DNA of 64,000 nt, taken from assembly GCA_022772525.1 (NCBI GenBank), contig JALFAD010000069.1:1-64000 (forward strand), in the 5' to 3' direction. The notes below the pieces were generated by a model. That model was not told the origin of the DNA. It saw nothing but the letters and a program-made list of their open reading frames with translations, and did not search any database. Each line of letters opens with the position of its first letter. The first letter of the stretch is position 1. The position numbers and the translations under genes are program-made. This document shows, piece after piece, positions 53,462 through 62,523 of this stretch. The stretch is from Clostridiales bacterium. GTDB lineage: Bacteria > Bacillota > Clostridia > Oscillospirales > Oscillospiraceae.

Positions 53462-53866
53462 TCAGGTTGGGTATGCGTTGCTGAGCAGAAGCAGCAGCGG
53501 CAGCGCAAGCGTGAAAATGCTGATGGCCCAGGAATACATTGCCTTTCTGGAGCAGAACATAAGAATCAGGCATCCGACTGTCAGGGCCAGCGGCCCCATG
53601 ACCGCCATGTTGCGGCTGATATACTGCGCGAATTCTCCCGTAGCCTGTAAATTGATACCTACCTGCTCCGGAAGGTGTTCCCGATTGTAAGCGGCCAGCT
53701 TCAGCGCATAGTAGACAACCGGCGCTGCCATAACAAACTTTCTCAACCGGAACAGCCAGACACCAACGGCGTTGATGATCCGGTTGACCTTGCCGACCAC
53801 GGATTTTACTTTTTCCAGACCCGTTTGGGTTTTCACTTCATTGACAGAAGCACCGGCGTTTTCCAT
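53462..53866 (-). CDS. Hypothetical membrane protein
   Basis: 134 aa with hydrophobic segments NMAVMGPLALTVGCLILMF and AISIFTLALPLLLLL. Confidence 0.6.
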   Translation of the reverse strand: MENAGASVNEVKTQTGLEKVKSVVGKVNRIINAVGVWLFRLRKFVMAAPVVYYALKLAAYNREHLPEQVGINLQATGEFAQYISRNMAVMGPLALTVGCLILMFCSRKAMYSWAISIFTLALPLLLLLSNAYPT

Positions 53867-54023
53867 ATGCTGCCTCCCCTATCTCTTTTGCGCATTGTAC
53901 CACAGATTCCGGCCCAAAGCAAGTAAACAATCTATGACTTTCCAAGACCGGATAAAGAAACGGTCCAATTTATTGTACCATTTCTCTGCTACACTCTCCT
54001 CAACATCATAAGGAGGGTATGTT

Positions 54024-54191
54024 ATGAAGCATCCAGCACAGTACGCACATCTTTGCATCTATCGCACCGAGGTACAGAAAGCCACGGTCAACAGACATCT
54101 TTTCTCACAAAAAGTCATGGATATTGCTTTAAGCGCTGTTTCCTTTGCGGGCTTGATCAGTGCCATGGTGTTCCTTGCCGCTATTGTCTGA
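54024..54191 (+). CDS. Small membrane protein (55 aa), absent from supplied ORF track
   Basis: RBS aaggagg; MKHPAQYAHLCIYRTEVQKATVNRHLFSQKVMDIALSAVSFAGLISAMVFLAAIV*. Confidence 0.55.
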   Translation: MKHPAQYAHLCIYRTEVQKATVNRHLFSQKVMDIALSAVSFAGLISAMVFLAAIV

Positions 54192-54675
54192 GCAAATCGG
54201 CTTCCCTCAGGATTCTACAGGCTTCAATTTCCCCGTTCCTGGTTTCAAGGATACCGGCAGTGCCGCCATAATAGCCGCTGCTTCCGGGATTCATGACCCA
54301 CAGGCCGTCCGCTTCTCTGTGACACTCGGCAATGTGTGTATGACCATACAGAACGGCATCCACTCTCGCCGCTCTGGCATCCTTCAGAAGTGCGCCAATG
54401 CCCAGTTTGACCTGATGCCTGTGACCATGGGTCATATACAGGCGCACGCCGCAGACCCGGTCAACGAGGATTTCGGGCTGTCCCGGCGGGCAGCGATAGC
54501 GGTCGCAGTTTCCCGGCACCTGATAAAACGGGATTTCCGGAAACGCTTCCTTCAAAACAGTCCCATCATCAAAATAGTCCCCAAGATGAATCATCGCATC
54601 CGGTTGGATCTTTTCAACACACAAGCGCATAAAACGGAGTGTAGAATGAGAATCTGACAATACAAGAATCGTCAT
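54181..54675 (-). CDS. YfcE/MJ0936-family metallophosphoesterase
   Basis: MTILVLSDSHSTLRFMRLCVEKIQPDAMIHLGDYFDDG..VPGNCDRY..MTHGHRHQVK..LYGHTH. Confidence 0.9.
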   Translation of the reverse strand: MTILVLSDSHSTLRFMRLCVEKIQPDAMIHLGDYFDDGTVLKEAFPEIPFYQVPGNCDRYRCPPGQPEILVDRVCGVRLYMTHGHRHQVKLGIGALLKDARAARVDAVLYGHTHIAECHREADGLWVMNPGSSGYYGGTAGILETRNGEIEACRILREADLLRQ

Positions 54676-54914
54676 AGCAGTCCTCCCCTGTTCAGTCTGT
54701 GTGATAGAGCGCAATCTCATACGGTCTGCGCCGAACCACTATTTCCCGAAAAACCAAAAATCTGACACCGAGCTCTTTGAATTATATCACCCATGCCGCG
54801 TCTGTCAAGGGCAGAGCATCGTGAATGACATACAACAGAAAAAGGCAGTCACATTTCTTTCAACCGCCGCATATTCTATTGCATGAGACTCTACCTATCA
54901 GGAGGGATACTGGT

Positions 54915-55136
54915 ATGCAGCAGATACCGGATATGGGAGAATTGATTCGTTTAGCACAAACGCCGGCAGGTCAGCGACTGATCGCGCTGCTCCAGAAGAA
55001 GGGCGGTTCCCGGCTCCAGCAGGCCATCGAAAACGCCGCCGCAGGAGACTATGACAAAGCAAAGGCAGTATTTTCAGAGCTTTTGTCCACACCGGAAGCG
55101 CAGGTCCTAATCAAGGAACTGGAGGGACGAAAATGA
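54915..55136 (+). CDS. Hypothetical small protein
   Basis: RBS aggaggg; MQQIPDMGELIRLAQTPAGQRLIALLQKKGG.. Confidence 0.65.
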   Translation: MQQIPDMGELIRLAQTPAGQRLIALLQKKGGSRLQQAIENAAAGDYDKAKAVFSELLSTPEAQVLIKELEGRK

Positions 55137-55486
55137 GCGAACTGGAAGAAAAGCTGGGTTCGATCCTGTCCAACCCGCAGCTCATGCAGCAGATTGCGAC
55201 CATGGCGCAGGCGATCGGTCAATCATCACCCCAGCAGGCGCCTCCCCAGTCAAAAGCACCGCCAGCCCCGGCTTTGCCAGACCCCGCCATGCTGAAAAGC
55301 CTTTCTGAAATGGCGCAGGCCGGTCGTATTGACCAGGAGCAGCAGGAATTGCTCCACGCTCTGACCCCATTTCTGAGTCAGGCAAGGATTGGAAAGCTGG
55401 AGCGGGCCATGCGGGCAGCCAAAATGGCCGGATTTGCGTCGTTTTTTTTGAAATCCGGGGGATTGAATCTCTTCGGTGGGAGGTAG
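55133..55486 (+). CDS. Hypothetical protein
   Basis: Overlaps upstream stop; MSELEEKLGSILSNPQLMQQIATMAQAIG.. Confidence 0.65.
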   Translation: MSELEEKLGSILSNPQLMQQIATMAQAIGQSSPQQAPPQSKAPPAPALPDPAMLKSLSEMAQAGRIDQEQQELLHALTPFLSQARIGKLERAMRAAKMAGFASFFLKSGGLNLFGGR

Positions 55487-55489
55487 GAT

Positions 55490-55855
55490 ATGTATAATCG
55501 CTATATTCCCCAGCCAGATGGTTCCTATCGAAGGAATCGGATGCCGGATACGCAGCGTCCAGTGCCTCCGCAGACGCAGCAGCCGACCGCGCCGGATGCC
55601 TATGCAAACGCACAATTTCCTCAGAAGCCCACCGGCTCGCCACCGTACAATAGCAGCAATCGCGATCGACCTGCTTCCAAAAGAAACAAGGGGACTGCGC
55701 CTGCATCCGTTGGCAGTTTTTTGCGCCAGCTGCTGCCCGGAAATTTTGACACAGAGGACTTGCTGGTGGTCATTCTCCTGCTTCTCATGGCAGGGGATTG
55801 CGAAGAAGACCGCAGCAACGCACTGCTGACCCTTGCGTTATACCTGTTTCTGTAA
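55490..55855 (+). CDS. Hypothetical protein, Pro/Gln-rich with hydrophobic C-terminus
   Basis: MYNRYIPQPDGSYRRNRMPD..DTEDLLVVILLLLMAGDCEEDRSNALLTLALYLFL. Confidence 0.65.
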   Translation: MYNRYIPQPDGSYRRNRMPDTQRPVPPQTQQPTAPDAYANAQFPQKPTGSPPYNSSNRDRPASKRNKGTAPASVGSFLRQLLPGNFDTEDLLVVILLLLMAGDCEEDRSNALLTLALYLFL

Positions 55856-56046
55856 AACACGCAAACGGTGCGCTTCATTATATGGCAATATCGCCAGTTC
55901 TCTGTGATGCTGTATTTTTTTCGCTTTTTCTTTTGAATATACTTGCAAGCGGGTGTTTGTTTTGCTAAAATAGCCGGGTTAGAATCGTGGTAATATGCCT
56001 GTCCCCTCTACTGAATACGCTTTTCAGGCAAATGAAAGGATTAGAA

Positions 56047-56616
56047 ATGTTTCTGAAACATAAGACAAATCATCGGATAGGTAAGTTCTGGGCTGACAGT
56101 GTCCGTTTCCACGGAAAGTCATGCTCAATTCTGGCACTCGGCGTGCGGGTCTGCGATACCGCCCTCAATAAACTGCATCTGTCCGCACCAGAACCGGAAA
56201 GACTTGTCTGCGTTTCCGAGTATGTTGGCTGCTGCACAGATGCCATTCAGGTTTGTCTGCACTGTACTGCCGGGAAAAAGCACCTGCTGTACTATAAAAC
56301 CGGCCGCCTGATTTTCACAATCTACGACCTGTACTCCAAAAATTCTGTCCGCATCTGTGCCAGACCGGAGATTGCGGAGACACTTCGGAAACTCACGCCG
56401 GAGCGTATTCTTTCTATGCCGGAAGAAACACTGTTCTATTTTGAGGAAGCACACCCACTCACGGAACGAACATGGAAGCGAGTGTGCCGTGCCTGCGACG
56501 CCCCGCAGGAGGGCGTTCCGTACCGGGATGCAGGCGTTCAGGACAGTCCTGAACAGTTCCGCAAATTTGACCTGTCCGAAAATGATGCCTGCCGCGTCAC
56601 CAGAAGGCGGAAATAG
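56047..56616 (+). CDS. FmdE-family protein
   Basis: ILALGVRVCDTALNKLHLS..RLVCVSEYVGCCTDAIQVCLHCTAGKKHLLYYKTGRLIFTIYD. Confidence 0.7.
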   Translation: MFLKHKTNHRIGKFWADSVRFHGKSCSILALGVRVCDTALNKLHLSAPEPERLVCVSEYVGCCTDAIQVCLHCTAGKKHLLYYKTGRLIFTIYDLYSKNSVRICARPEIAETLRKLTPERILSMPEETLFYFEEAHPLTERTWKRVCRACDAPQEGVPYRDAGVQDSPEQFRKFDLSENDACRVTRRRK

Positions 56617-56648
56617 GACACATCCCTATCAAAAAAGGAGAATCACCA

Positions 56649-57152
56649 ATGAGCCGCGTACATAATGAACCAAAATATAAGAATGGGCTGCTACAGGCAA
56701 TCCGGGCACAGCTCGAACACCGGGCATTCTGGCTATATCTTCTGTGTGACGAGGCCTCAAAGCGAGGCCTTGACCCTCGGGATTTTGGCAGCGCTGCCGT
56801 AAAGCGCTGCGGGCTGTCTCAGGGTACAGACCTTGTCAAAAAGGGCGGTACAGACAGCTTGAAGGGTCTGAAAAAAACACTTTTCACCAAGCCGGCTCAG
56901 CTGGTTTTTGAGATGGAGATTCTAAAGAGCACGGATAACGCGCTGGACATCGACTTTCATTACTGCCCCCTGGTTAAGGCATGGCAGAAAGCCGGCTGTT
57001 CTGACGAGGAAATTGCCATGCTCTGCGATGTCGCCATGTGCGGCGACCATGGTATTGGTGAATGCTTTGGCAGCGTCTTGGATTTGCCCAAGTGTATTGC
57101 AAAAGGTGACGAGGTGTGCTCTCTGCGGTATCACAAAAAGGAAACACGTTAA
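56649..57152 (+). CDS. L-2-amino-thiazoline-4-carboxylate hydrolase-like family protein
   Basis: FHYCPLVKAWQKAGCSDEEIAMLCDVAMCGDHGIGECFG. Confidence 0.65.
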   Translation: MSRVHNEPKYKNGLLQAIRAQLEHRAFWLYLLCDEASKRGLDPRDFGSAAVKRCGLSQGTDLVKKGGTDSLKGLKKTLFTKPAQLVFEMEILKSTDNALDIDFHYCPLVKAWQKAGCSDEEIAMLCDVAMCGDHGIGECFGSVLDLPKCIAKGDEVCSLRYHKKETR

Positions 57153-57256
57153 AATTTTTTGGTATAATATGCTGGGGAAAACCACTCACTCCCCAATATT
57201 TCCTACTGTATCGCCTATCCGCAAGGACAAGCTGGCCCTGACTGGCTTTGCAAAGC

Positions 57257-57291
57257 AGTGAAAACCTCCGGCTAAGCCGGAGGTTTTCACT
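57257..57291. terminator. Bidirectional intrinsic terminator
   Basis: agtgaaaacctccggc-taa-gccggaggttttcact, 16-bp perfect stem. Confidence 0.8.
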
Positions 57292-59776
57292 ATCCAATGG
57301 CGCGCTGGTATTCTTGGTCGATTTTGGACACAATGACCTGTTCGTCCGTGGAGACAATGGATTCCGTCAGGGTGTAGGCATCGTCCCGGCCCGGGTTGAT
57401 TTGCAGATAGACGTCAATAAAGTTCCCATCGGCGTCAAAATGGAAGGTGGCAAGGTAGAAGTCTGCGGCGTCCGGGGTATCCTCAAAAAGGGCATTTATC
57501 CGGAACATATAGCTGGTCTTCTCCCCATCCGACAGTGTGTCCATATAGGTCACATAATGACGAATGAAGTTGAAGTTACCCAGCCACGGGGAGCTCCACT
57601 CAGAAGGAGCTTCCGATTCCACCCAGATTGGTTCCGGATTTGTCTCGCTGCCCGCATTGGTATAATAACGGTCGTTCACATAGAGCTGCGCGTGATCCAG
57701 CCCGTCTGCAGTGGTGGTGACCCGCAGGAAGCCGATTTCACTGTTATCGCATAACGTCTCGATGTAATTCTTTTCGGGGGTATTCTGGTACCGGCACTCG
57801 GTCTGAATCAGGATGGGGATATCCTGCAAGCCCATCATCACTGCCTGACATTTGCTGAACGCTTTTTCTTCTTCTGACATTTCAGGCTCGGGTGCTGTTC
57901 CTGGCTGCTGTGTCACAGGTTCCTGATAGACCACTGCTTTCTGGAAGGCAGAGCGGGCAGCTTCGTCCATTGCCAGATCATCCAGCCAGAAATCATACAA
58001 TGTGTTTTCAGTGAATCGGAAATAGTGGGTACGCTGTACCGTTGGATTTTCCAAATTATCCGCAACGGTGAGGGTGCAGCCGTTGCTGCCGCCCCAGGCA
58101 AACATCCCGGTCATCGTCAGATTCGGGTTCTCCAAATCCGGGACACCCACATCTTCCAGCCACAGGTAGGCATCGTCATTGGGATCGTAGACCCCTTCGG
58201 GGATAGGATAGGCAACAATTCCGCCGATAATGTTGTCCTCTTTCAGGAAGGAGATGCTGCCGTCTGTCTCCACCCTGTAGTCGTAGCCGCCCGCCGGCAT
58301 TTCCAGAATCTTATAGGGCATATCCACCACCGGAATTGTGGGATTGGGCTTTGGCTCTCCCAGACTGACGCTGTCCAGAATGGCTTCCATGACCTCGGGC
58401 TTCACCGTCAGCTCGTCAAACCACAAATCATAAATCCAGCCCTCATAGAAGTAGAGATTATGCTCATTCAGGACGGTTCGTTCCTGTCCGGGAGGCACAT
58501 CGCTGAAAAATTCCACAGTGATGACATTTCCCGGTGCAGTCCCGGCATAGTACCCAATGGGTTCATCCTTCAGCTCTGGATGGGCAAGTTCAAAGAGCCA
58601 ATACCAGCCGTCTGTACTGTCATGATCCGCAAGTGAGATTGCCAAAACGCCGCCGATGGTATTTTCGCCATCAGTCATAACGATGACACAGCCCTCCCGG
58701 CTGTCCTCCCAGCTGCCATTCCCCTTTTCCCGCATTTCTTCGGTGCAGCCCTCGGGAAGTTTGAAATACAGTTCCCAGGCTCCAATACCGGCAGGCCCCT
58801 CGATACGGGTCAGATCTTCCAGCGGCTTTTCCTCCTGCTTTGGATTCAATGCGCAGGCTGCCAGAATCACAAGGCACAGTGCTACACAGAGGACGCTGAC
58901 CCAGACCTTCGGCTTCTTCCACTTCGCCATGTTCCGCACCCGGCTTTTGGTGTCACCCTCGCCAAAGGCAAGGGGCATCCCGGACACGATGCGCTTGTGG
59001 GTTGCCAGCCGCAGCAGCGCCTGAGAATAATCTGCCCGGACATCCTCGCCGAGAAGTCTGATTACCGCCTCGTCACAGCTCATTTCCATGTCCTTCCCTG
59101 CCAGCGCAAAGGCCAGCCACACCAGCGGATTAAACCAGTGCAGGCACAGGGCGGCGTAGCCCAGCAGCTTCCACAGGGGGTCGTGCCGCCGGATGTGGTG
59201 CCGCTCGTGGGCAATGATGAAGGCGCGCTCTCCCTCCGGGGTTTCAGAGGGCAGGTACACTCTGGGCCGCAGAACACCAAGGACAAAGGGCGTCGTAATG
59301 TGATCGGCGAGATAAACTTCCTCGCGGTAAGGGGTCGCGCCCACCAGCCTGTGCCGCAGTGTCAGGTATTGAACCACACTGTAAATTGCCATGACGGACG
59401 CGCCGGTCAGCCAGACATAAGCGGCGATTTGCAGAACGGTCACCTCCGGTTCCACCTGTTCCGGTTCCCGCTCTGAAGCCGGCTGCTGCTGAACCGCCGG
59501 GACATAGCCGCCGCGACTTAGCGCCTGCTGCACAGGCTGATAAACGACGGAACTGACGCCGGGGGTCGTGCGCATAGTCACAGGAATGGGCTTCAGCACG
59601 GACAGCCCGGCGGTGATGGACAGCGGACACAGAAGCCGGAACAGCACCACGGCCCACAGGGCGTAGGAATAGATTTTCGGCGCCCGTTTCAGAAAGAGCC
59701 GGGTCAGCAGCACCACGGCAATCACGATGCTGCCGGTCAGGCTCATATTGAGAATTCTTGCAAACGCAATCTGCAT
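57290..59776 (-). CDS. BlaR1/MecR1-like M56 metallopeptidase with non-canonical C-terminal sensor
   Basis: VYLPSETPEGERAFIIAHERHHIRRHDPLWKLLGYAALCLHWFNPLVWLAF..EMSCDEAVI; long C-terminus without obvious penicillin-binding motifs. Confidence 0.85.
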   Translation of the reverse strand: MQIAFARILNMSLTGSIVIAVVLLTRLFLKRAPKIYSYALWAVVLFRLLCPLSITAGLSVLKPIPVTMRTTPGVSSVVYQPVQQALSRGGYVPAVQQQPASEREPEQVEPEVTVLQIAAYVWLTGASVMAIYSVVQYLTLRHRLVGATPYREEVYLADHITTPFVLGVLRPRVYLPSETPEGERAFIIAHERHHIRRHDPLWKLLGYAALCLHWFNPLVWLAFALAGKDMEMSCDEAVIRLLGEDVRADYSQALLRLATHKRIVSGMPLAFGEGDTKSRVRNMAKWKKPKVWVSVLCVALCLVILAACALNPKQEEKPLEDLTRIEGPAGIGAWELYFKLPEGCTEEMREKGNGSWEDSREGCVIVMTDGENTIGGVLAISLADHDSTDGWYWLFELAHPELKDEPIGYYAGTAPGNVITVEFFSDVPPGQERTVLNEHNLYFYEGWIYDLWFDELTVKPEVMEAILDSVSLGEPKPNPTIPVVDMPYKILEMPAGGYDYRVETDGSISFLKEDNIIGGIVAYPIPEGVYDPNDDAYLWLEDVGVPDLENPNLTMTGMFAWGGSNGCTLTVADNLENPTVQRTHYFRFTENTLYDFWLDDLAMDEAARSAFQKAVVYQEPVTQQPGTAPEPEMSEEEKAFSKCQAVMMGLQDIPILIQTECRYQNTPEKNYIETLCDNSEIGFLRVTTTADGLDHAQLYVNDRYYTNAGSETNPEPIWVESEAPSEWSSPWLGNFNFIRHYVTYMDTLSDGEKTSYMFRINALFEDTPDAADFYLATFHFDADGNFIDVYLQINPGRDDAYTLTESIVSTDEQVIVSKIDQEYQRAIG

Positions 59777-59780
59777 ACCC

Positions 59781-60140
59781 TCACCCCCGCATGGAATCGA
59801 TTACTTTCTGCAATTCGTCAATTTCCGCGTCGGACAGCTTCTTCCGGCTGCCGAAAGCCGCGAGAAAGGCAGGCAGGGAGCCTTGGAAGGTGTCCTCCAC
59901 GAACTGCTCGCTCTGCCGGGCATAAAATTCCTCCCGCCTGACCAGAGAGGTGACGGTTCCCTCCTGATTCTGGAACAGTCCCCGGTCGCACAGGCGCTTT
60001 AATATGGTGTACGTTGTCGTCCGCTTCCAGTTCAGCCGCTGTTCGGCAAGTTCTGCCAGGCGGCGGGAAGTGAGCGGCTCGTTTTTCCAGATGATGTCGG
60101 CAAAAATGGATTCCACTTCGCCAAGCCGGTATTCTGCCAT
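59781..60140 (-). CDS. BlaI/MecI/CopY family transcriptional regulator
   Basis: LGEVESIFADIIWKNEPLTSRRLAELAEQRLNWKRTTTYTILKRLCDRGLF. Confidence 0.92.
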   Translation of the reverse strand: MAEYRLGEVESIFADIIWKNEPLTSRRLAELAEQRLNWKRTTTYTILKRLCDRGLFQNQEGTVTSLVRREEFYARQSEQFVEDTFQGSLPAFLAAFGSRKKLSDAEIDELQKVIDSMRG

Positions 60141-60179
60141 AAGGGTTCCTCCTTTGTTCTACTGTTTATAGACATCTAC

Positions 60180-60208
60180 ATTCTACTACTTGTAGACAGT
60201 TTTGTCAA
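60180..60208 (-). promoter_or_regulatory. Promoter of blaI-blaR1-like operon with embedded dyad (putative operator)
   Basis: Minus: TTGACA-17-TAGAAT; spacer contains CTACaaGTAG dyad (60186-60195). Confidence 0.65.
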
Positions 60209-60275
60209 GACTTGTCCGCACAAAACAGAGCCTTCCGAAACCGGAAGGCTCTGTTGATAGGATTGTTATGATGGC

Positions 60276-62234
60276 TCAGCACAGCTTCGCGCCGGCGGGG
60301 ATAGCGTCGTCCAGCATGACGAGATTCAGCTTTTCCTCGCCCTTCTCGGTGTGGACGGCAGACAGGAGCATACCATTGCTCTCCTTGCCCATCATCTTCC
60401 GGGGCGGCAGATTGGTGATGGCAACCAAGGTCCTCCCCACCAGCTCCTCGGGCTTGTAGAATTTGGCGATACCGGAGAGAATCTGCCGGTCGGTGCCGGT
60501 GCCGTCGTCCAGCGTGAAGCACAGGAGCTTGTCGCTCTTTTTCACATTGGTACAGGCCTTGACCTTCACGGCACGGAAATCGGACTTGCAGAAGGTGTCA
60601 AAATCCACCTTTTCCTCAGCGTAAGGCTCGATTTCGATGGCAGGCTTGGCGGGCTTGCTCAGCTCCTCCAGCGCCGCCAGCTCCTTCTCCATGTCGATTC
60701 TGGGGAACAGCGCGGGGCCGGCAACGGTAGCAGCGTCGGCGGGCAGGACACCAAACTGGTTCAGGCTGTCCCAGTCCATCCGGGCGCCGCCCAGACGGCG
60801 GGCAATCTCGGCGGAGGTATCGGGCATGAAGGGACTCAGCAGGCCGCCGCAGATGCGGATGGTTTCCAGCAGATTGTAAAGCACCCGGGCAAGACGGGGT
60901 TTACCTTCCTCGGTCTTTGCCAGCACCCAAGGGGCGTTCTCGTCGATATACTTGTTTGCCCGGGAAATGACCTTGAACACCACTGCCAGGCCGTTCTGGA
61001 AGGCGAACTTCTCCATCTCGGCCTCATACTGATCCCGAAGACCGGACACCATGGCAAGAAGTTCGGCGTCCTTTTCCTCGTCCGCCAGCTGCTCGGTGGG
61101 CAGGTGCTCACCAAAATACTTCTGGGCCATGGCAATGGTTCGGGACACCAGATTGCCCAGATCATTCGCCAAATCCACGTTGATGGTGTTAATCAGCAGC
61201 TCGTTGGAGAAGTTACCGTCGGAGCCGAAGGGGAAGGAGCGCAGCAGGAAGAACCGCAGGGCATCCACACCGAAGCGTTCCGCCAGAACATAGGGATCCA
61301 CCACGTTGCCCTTGGACTTACTCATCTTACCGCCGTCCAGCAGCAGCCAGCCGTGACCGTAGACCTTTTTCGGCAGGGGCAGGTTCAGGCTCATGAGCAT
61401 GGCGGGCCAGATGATGGAGTGGAAACGAACAATCTCCTTGCCCACAAAGTGCACGTCTGCGGGCCAGAAATCTGCCAGATCGTCATATTTATCGTTCTCA
61501 AAGCCCAGAGCGGTCATGTAGTTGAACAGCGCGTCAATCCACACATAGACCACATGACCGGGATCAAAGTCCACAGGCACGCCCCAGGTGAAGCTGGTGC
61601 GGGATACGCACAGATCCTCCAGGCCCGGCTTGATGAAGTTGTTCACCATCTCATTGACACGGCTCCGGGGCTCCAGAAAATCCGTATTCTCCAGCAGATC
61701 CTGTACCCGGTCGGCGTACTTGGAAAGACGGAAGAAATAGGCTTCCTCCTCCGCGTCCTGCACGGGACCGCCGCAGTCGGGGCATTTGCCGTCCACCAGC
61801 TGGCTTTCCGTCCAGAAGGATTCACAGGGCTTGCAGTATTTGCCCTTGTAGGTGCCTTTGTAGATGTCGCCGTTTTCGTACATCTTTTTGAAGATTTTCT
61901 GAATGGCGGCAACGTGGTAATCGTCGGTGGTGCGGATAAAACGGTCATAGGAAATGTTCATCAGCTTCCACAGGTCGAGGACGCCCTTGGGGCCGGTGAC
62001 AATGTTGTCCACAAACTGCTGAGGGGTGACGCCGGCTTCTCTGGCCTTGTCCTCGATCTTCTGACCGTGCTCATCGGTGCCGGTGAGGAACATCACGTTG
62101 TAGCCCTGGAGCCGCTTGAACCGGGCCATGGTGTCCGTTGCCACGGTGCAGTAGGCGTGCCCGATATGCAGCTTTGCGGATGGATAGTAAATGGGTGTGG
62201 TAATGTAGTAATTACCCTTACATTTTTCGCACAT
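60276..62234 (-). CDS. metG: Methionyl-tRNA synthetase with C-terminal tRNA-binding domain
   Basis: YYITTPIYYPSAKLHIGHAYCTVATDTMARFKRLQGYNVMFLTGTDEHGQKI..GGKMSKSKGNVVDPY; start at MCEKCKGN. Confidence 0.96.
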   Translation of the reverse strand: MCEKCKGNYYITTPIYYPSAKLHIGHAYCTVATDTMARFKRLQGYNVMFLTGTDEHGQKIEDKAREAGVTPQQFVDNIVTGPKGVLDLWKLMNISYDRFIRTTDDYHVAAIQKIFKKMYENGDIYKGTYKGKYCKPCESFWTESQLVDGKCPDCGGPVQDAEEEAYFFRLSKYADRVQDLLENTDFLEPRSRVNEMVNNFIKPGLEDLCVSRTSFTWGVPVDFDPGHVVYVWIDALFNYMTALGFENDKYDDLADFWPADVHFVGKEIVRFHSIIWPAMLMSLNLPLPKKVYGHGWLLLDGGKMSKSKGNVVDPYVLAERFGVDALRFFLLRSFPFGSDGNFSNELLINTINVDLANDLGNLVSRTIAMAQKYFGEHLPTEQLADEEKDAELLAMVSGLRDQYEAEMEKFAFQNGLAVVFKVISRANKYIDENAPWVLAKTEEGKPRLARVLYNLLETIRICGGLLSPFMPDTSAEIARRLGGARMDWDSLNQFGVLPADAATVAGPALFPRIDMEKELAALEELSKPAKPAIEIEPYAEEKVDFDTFCKSDFRAVKVKACTNVKKSDKLLCFTLDDGTGTDRQILSGIAKFYKPEELVGRTLVAITNLPPRKMMGKESNGMLLSAVHTEKGEEKLNLVMLDDAIPAGAKLC

Positions 62235-62257
62235 AAGTATCTCCTCCAAATGAAAAA

Positions 62258-62503
62258 TCGCCCTTGAAAAACAAGGGCGACTGGTTAGACGCGGTACCAC
62301 CTTGATTCGCGCTCATGAATGCGAACGCCTCAAACCGCCTGTAACGGGACGCTCCCGGGAGGACCTACCTATCGATTCCCCAGCTCCAAGACCATGTTCT
62401 TCCGTGCTTGCCGTGCCCATTTCCAGCAAAAACAGGGCTCTCTGTCCGGTTCTACGCGGAATACTCTTCTTTTCACAGCTTTTACTATATCTTTGCTATT
62501 ATA
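62258..62503 (-). promoter_or_regulatory. T-box leader upstream of metG
   Basis: Minus strand AATCAAGGTGGTACCGCG (T-box core 62290-62301); terminator tcgcccttg/caagggcga at 62258-62280 followed by TTTTT; promoter TTGACA (62522-62527)-18-TATAAT (62498-62503). Confidence 0.9.
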
Positions 62504-62523
62504 GCCCAGAATGGCACATTTTG

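Noticed and set aside
60351-62267. 638-aa plus ORF antisense to metG
   Set aside because: Shadow ORF; metG on the minus strand is certain
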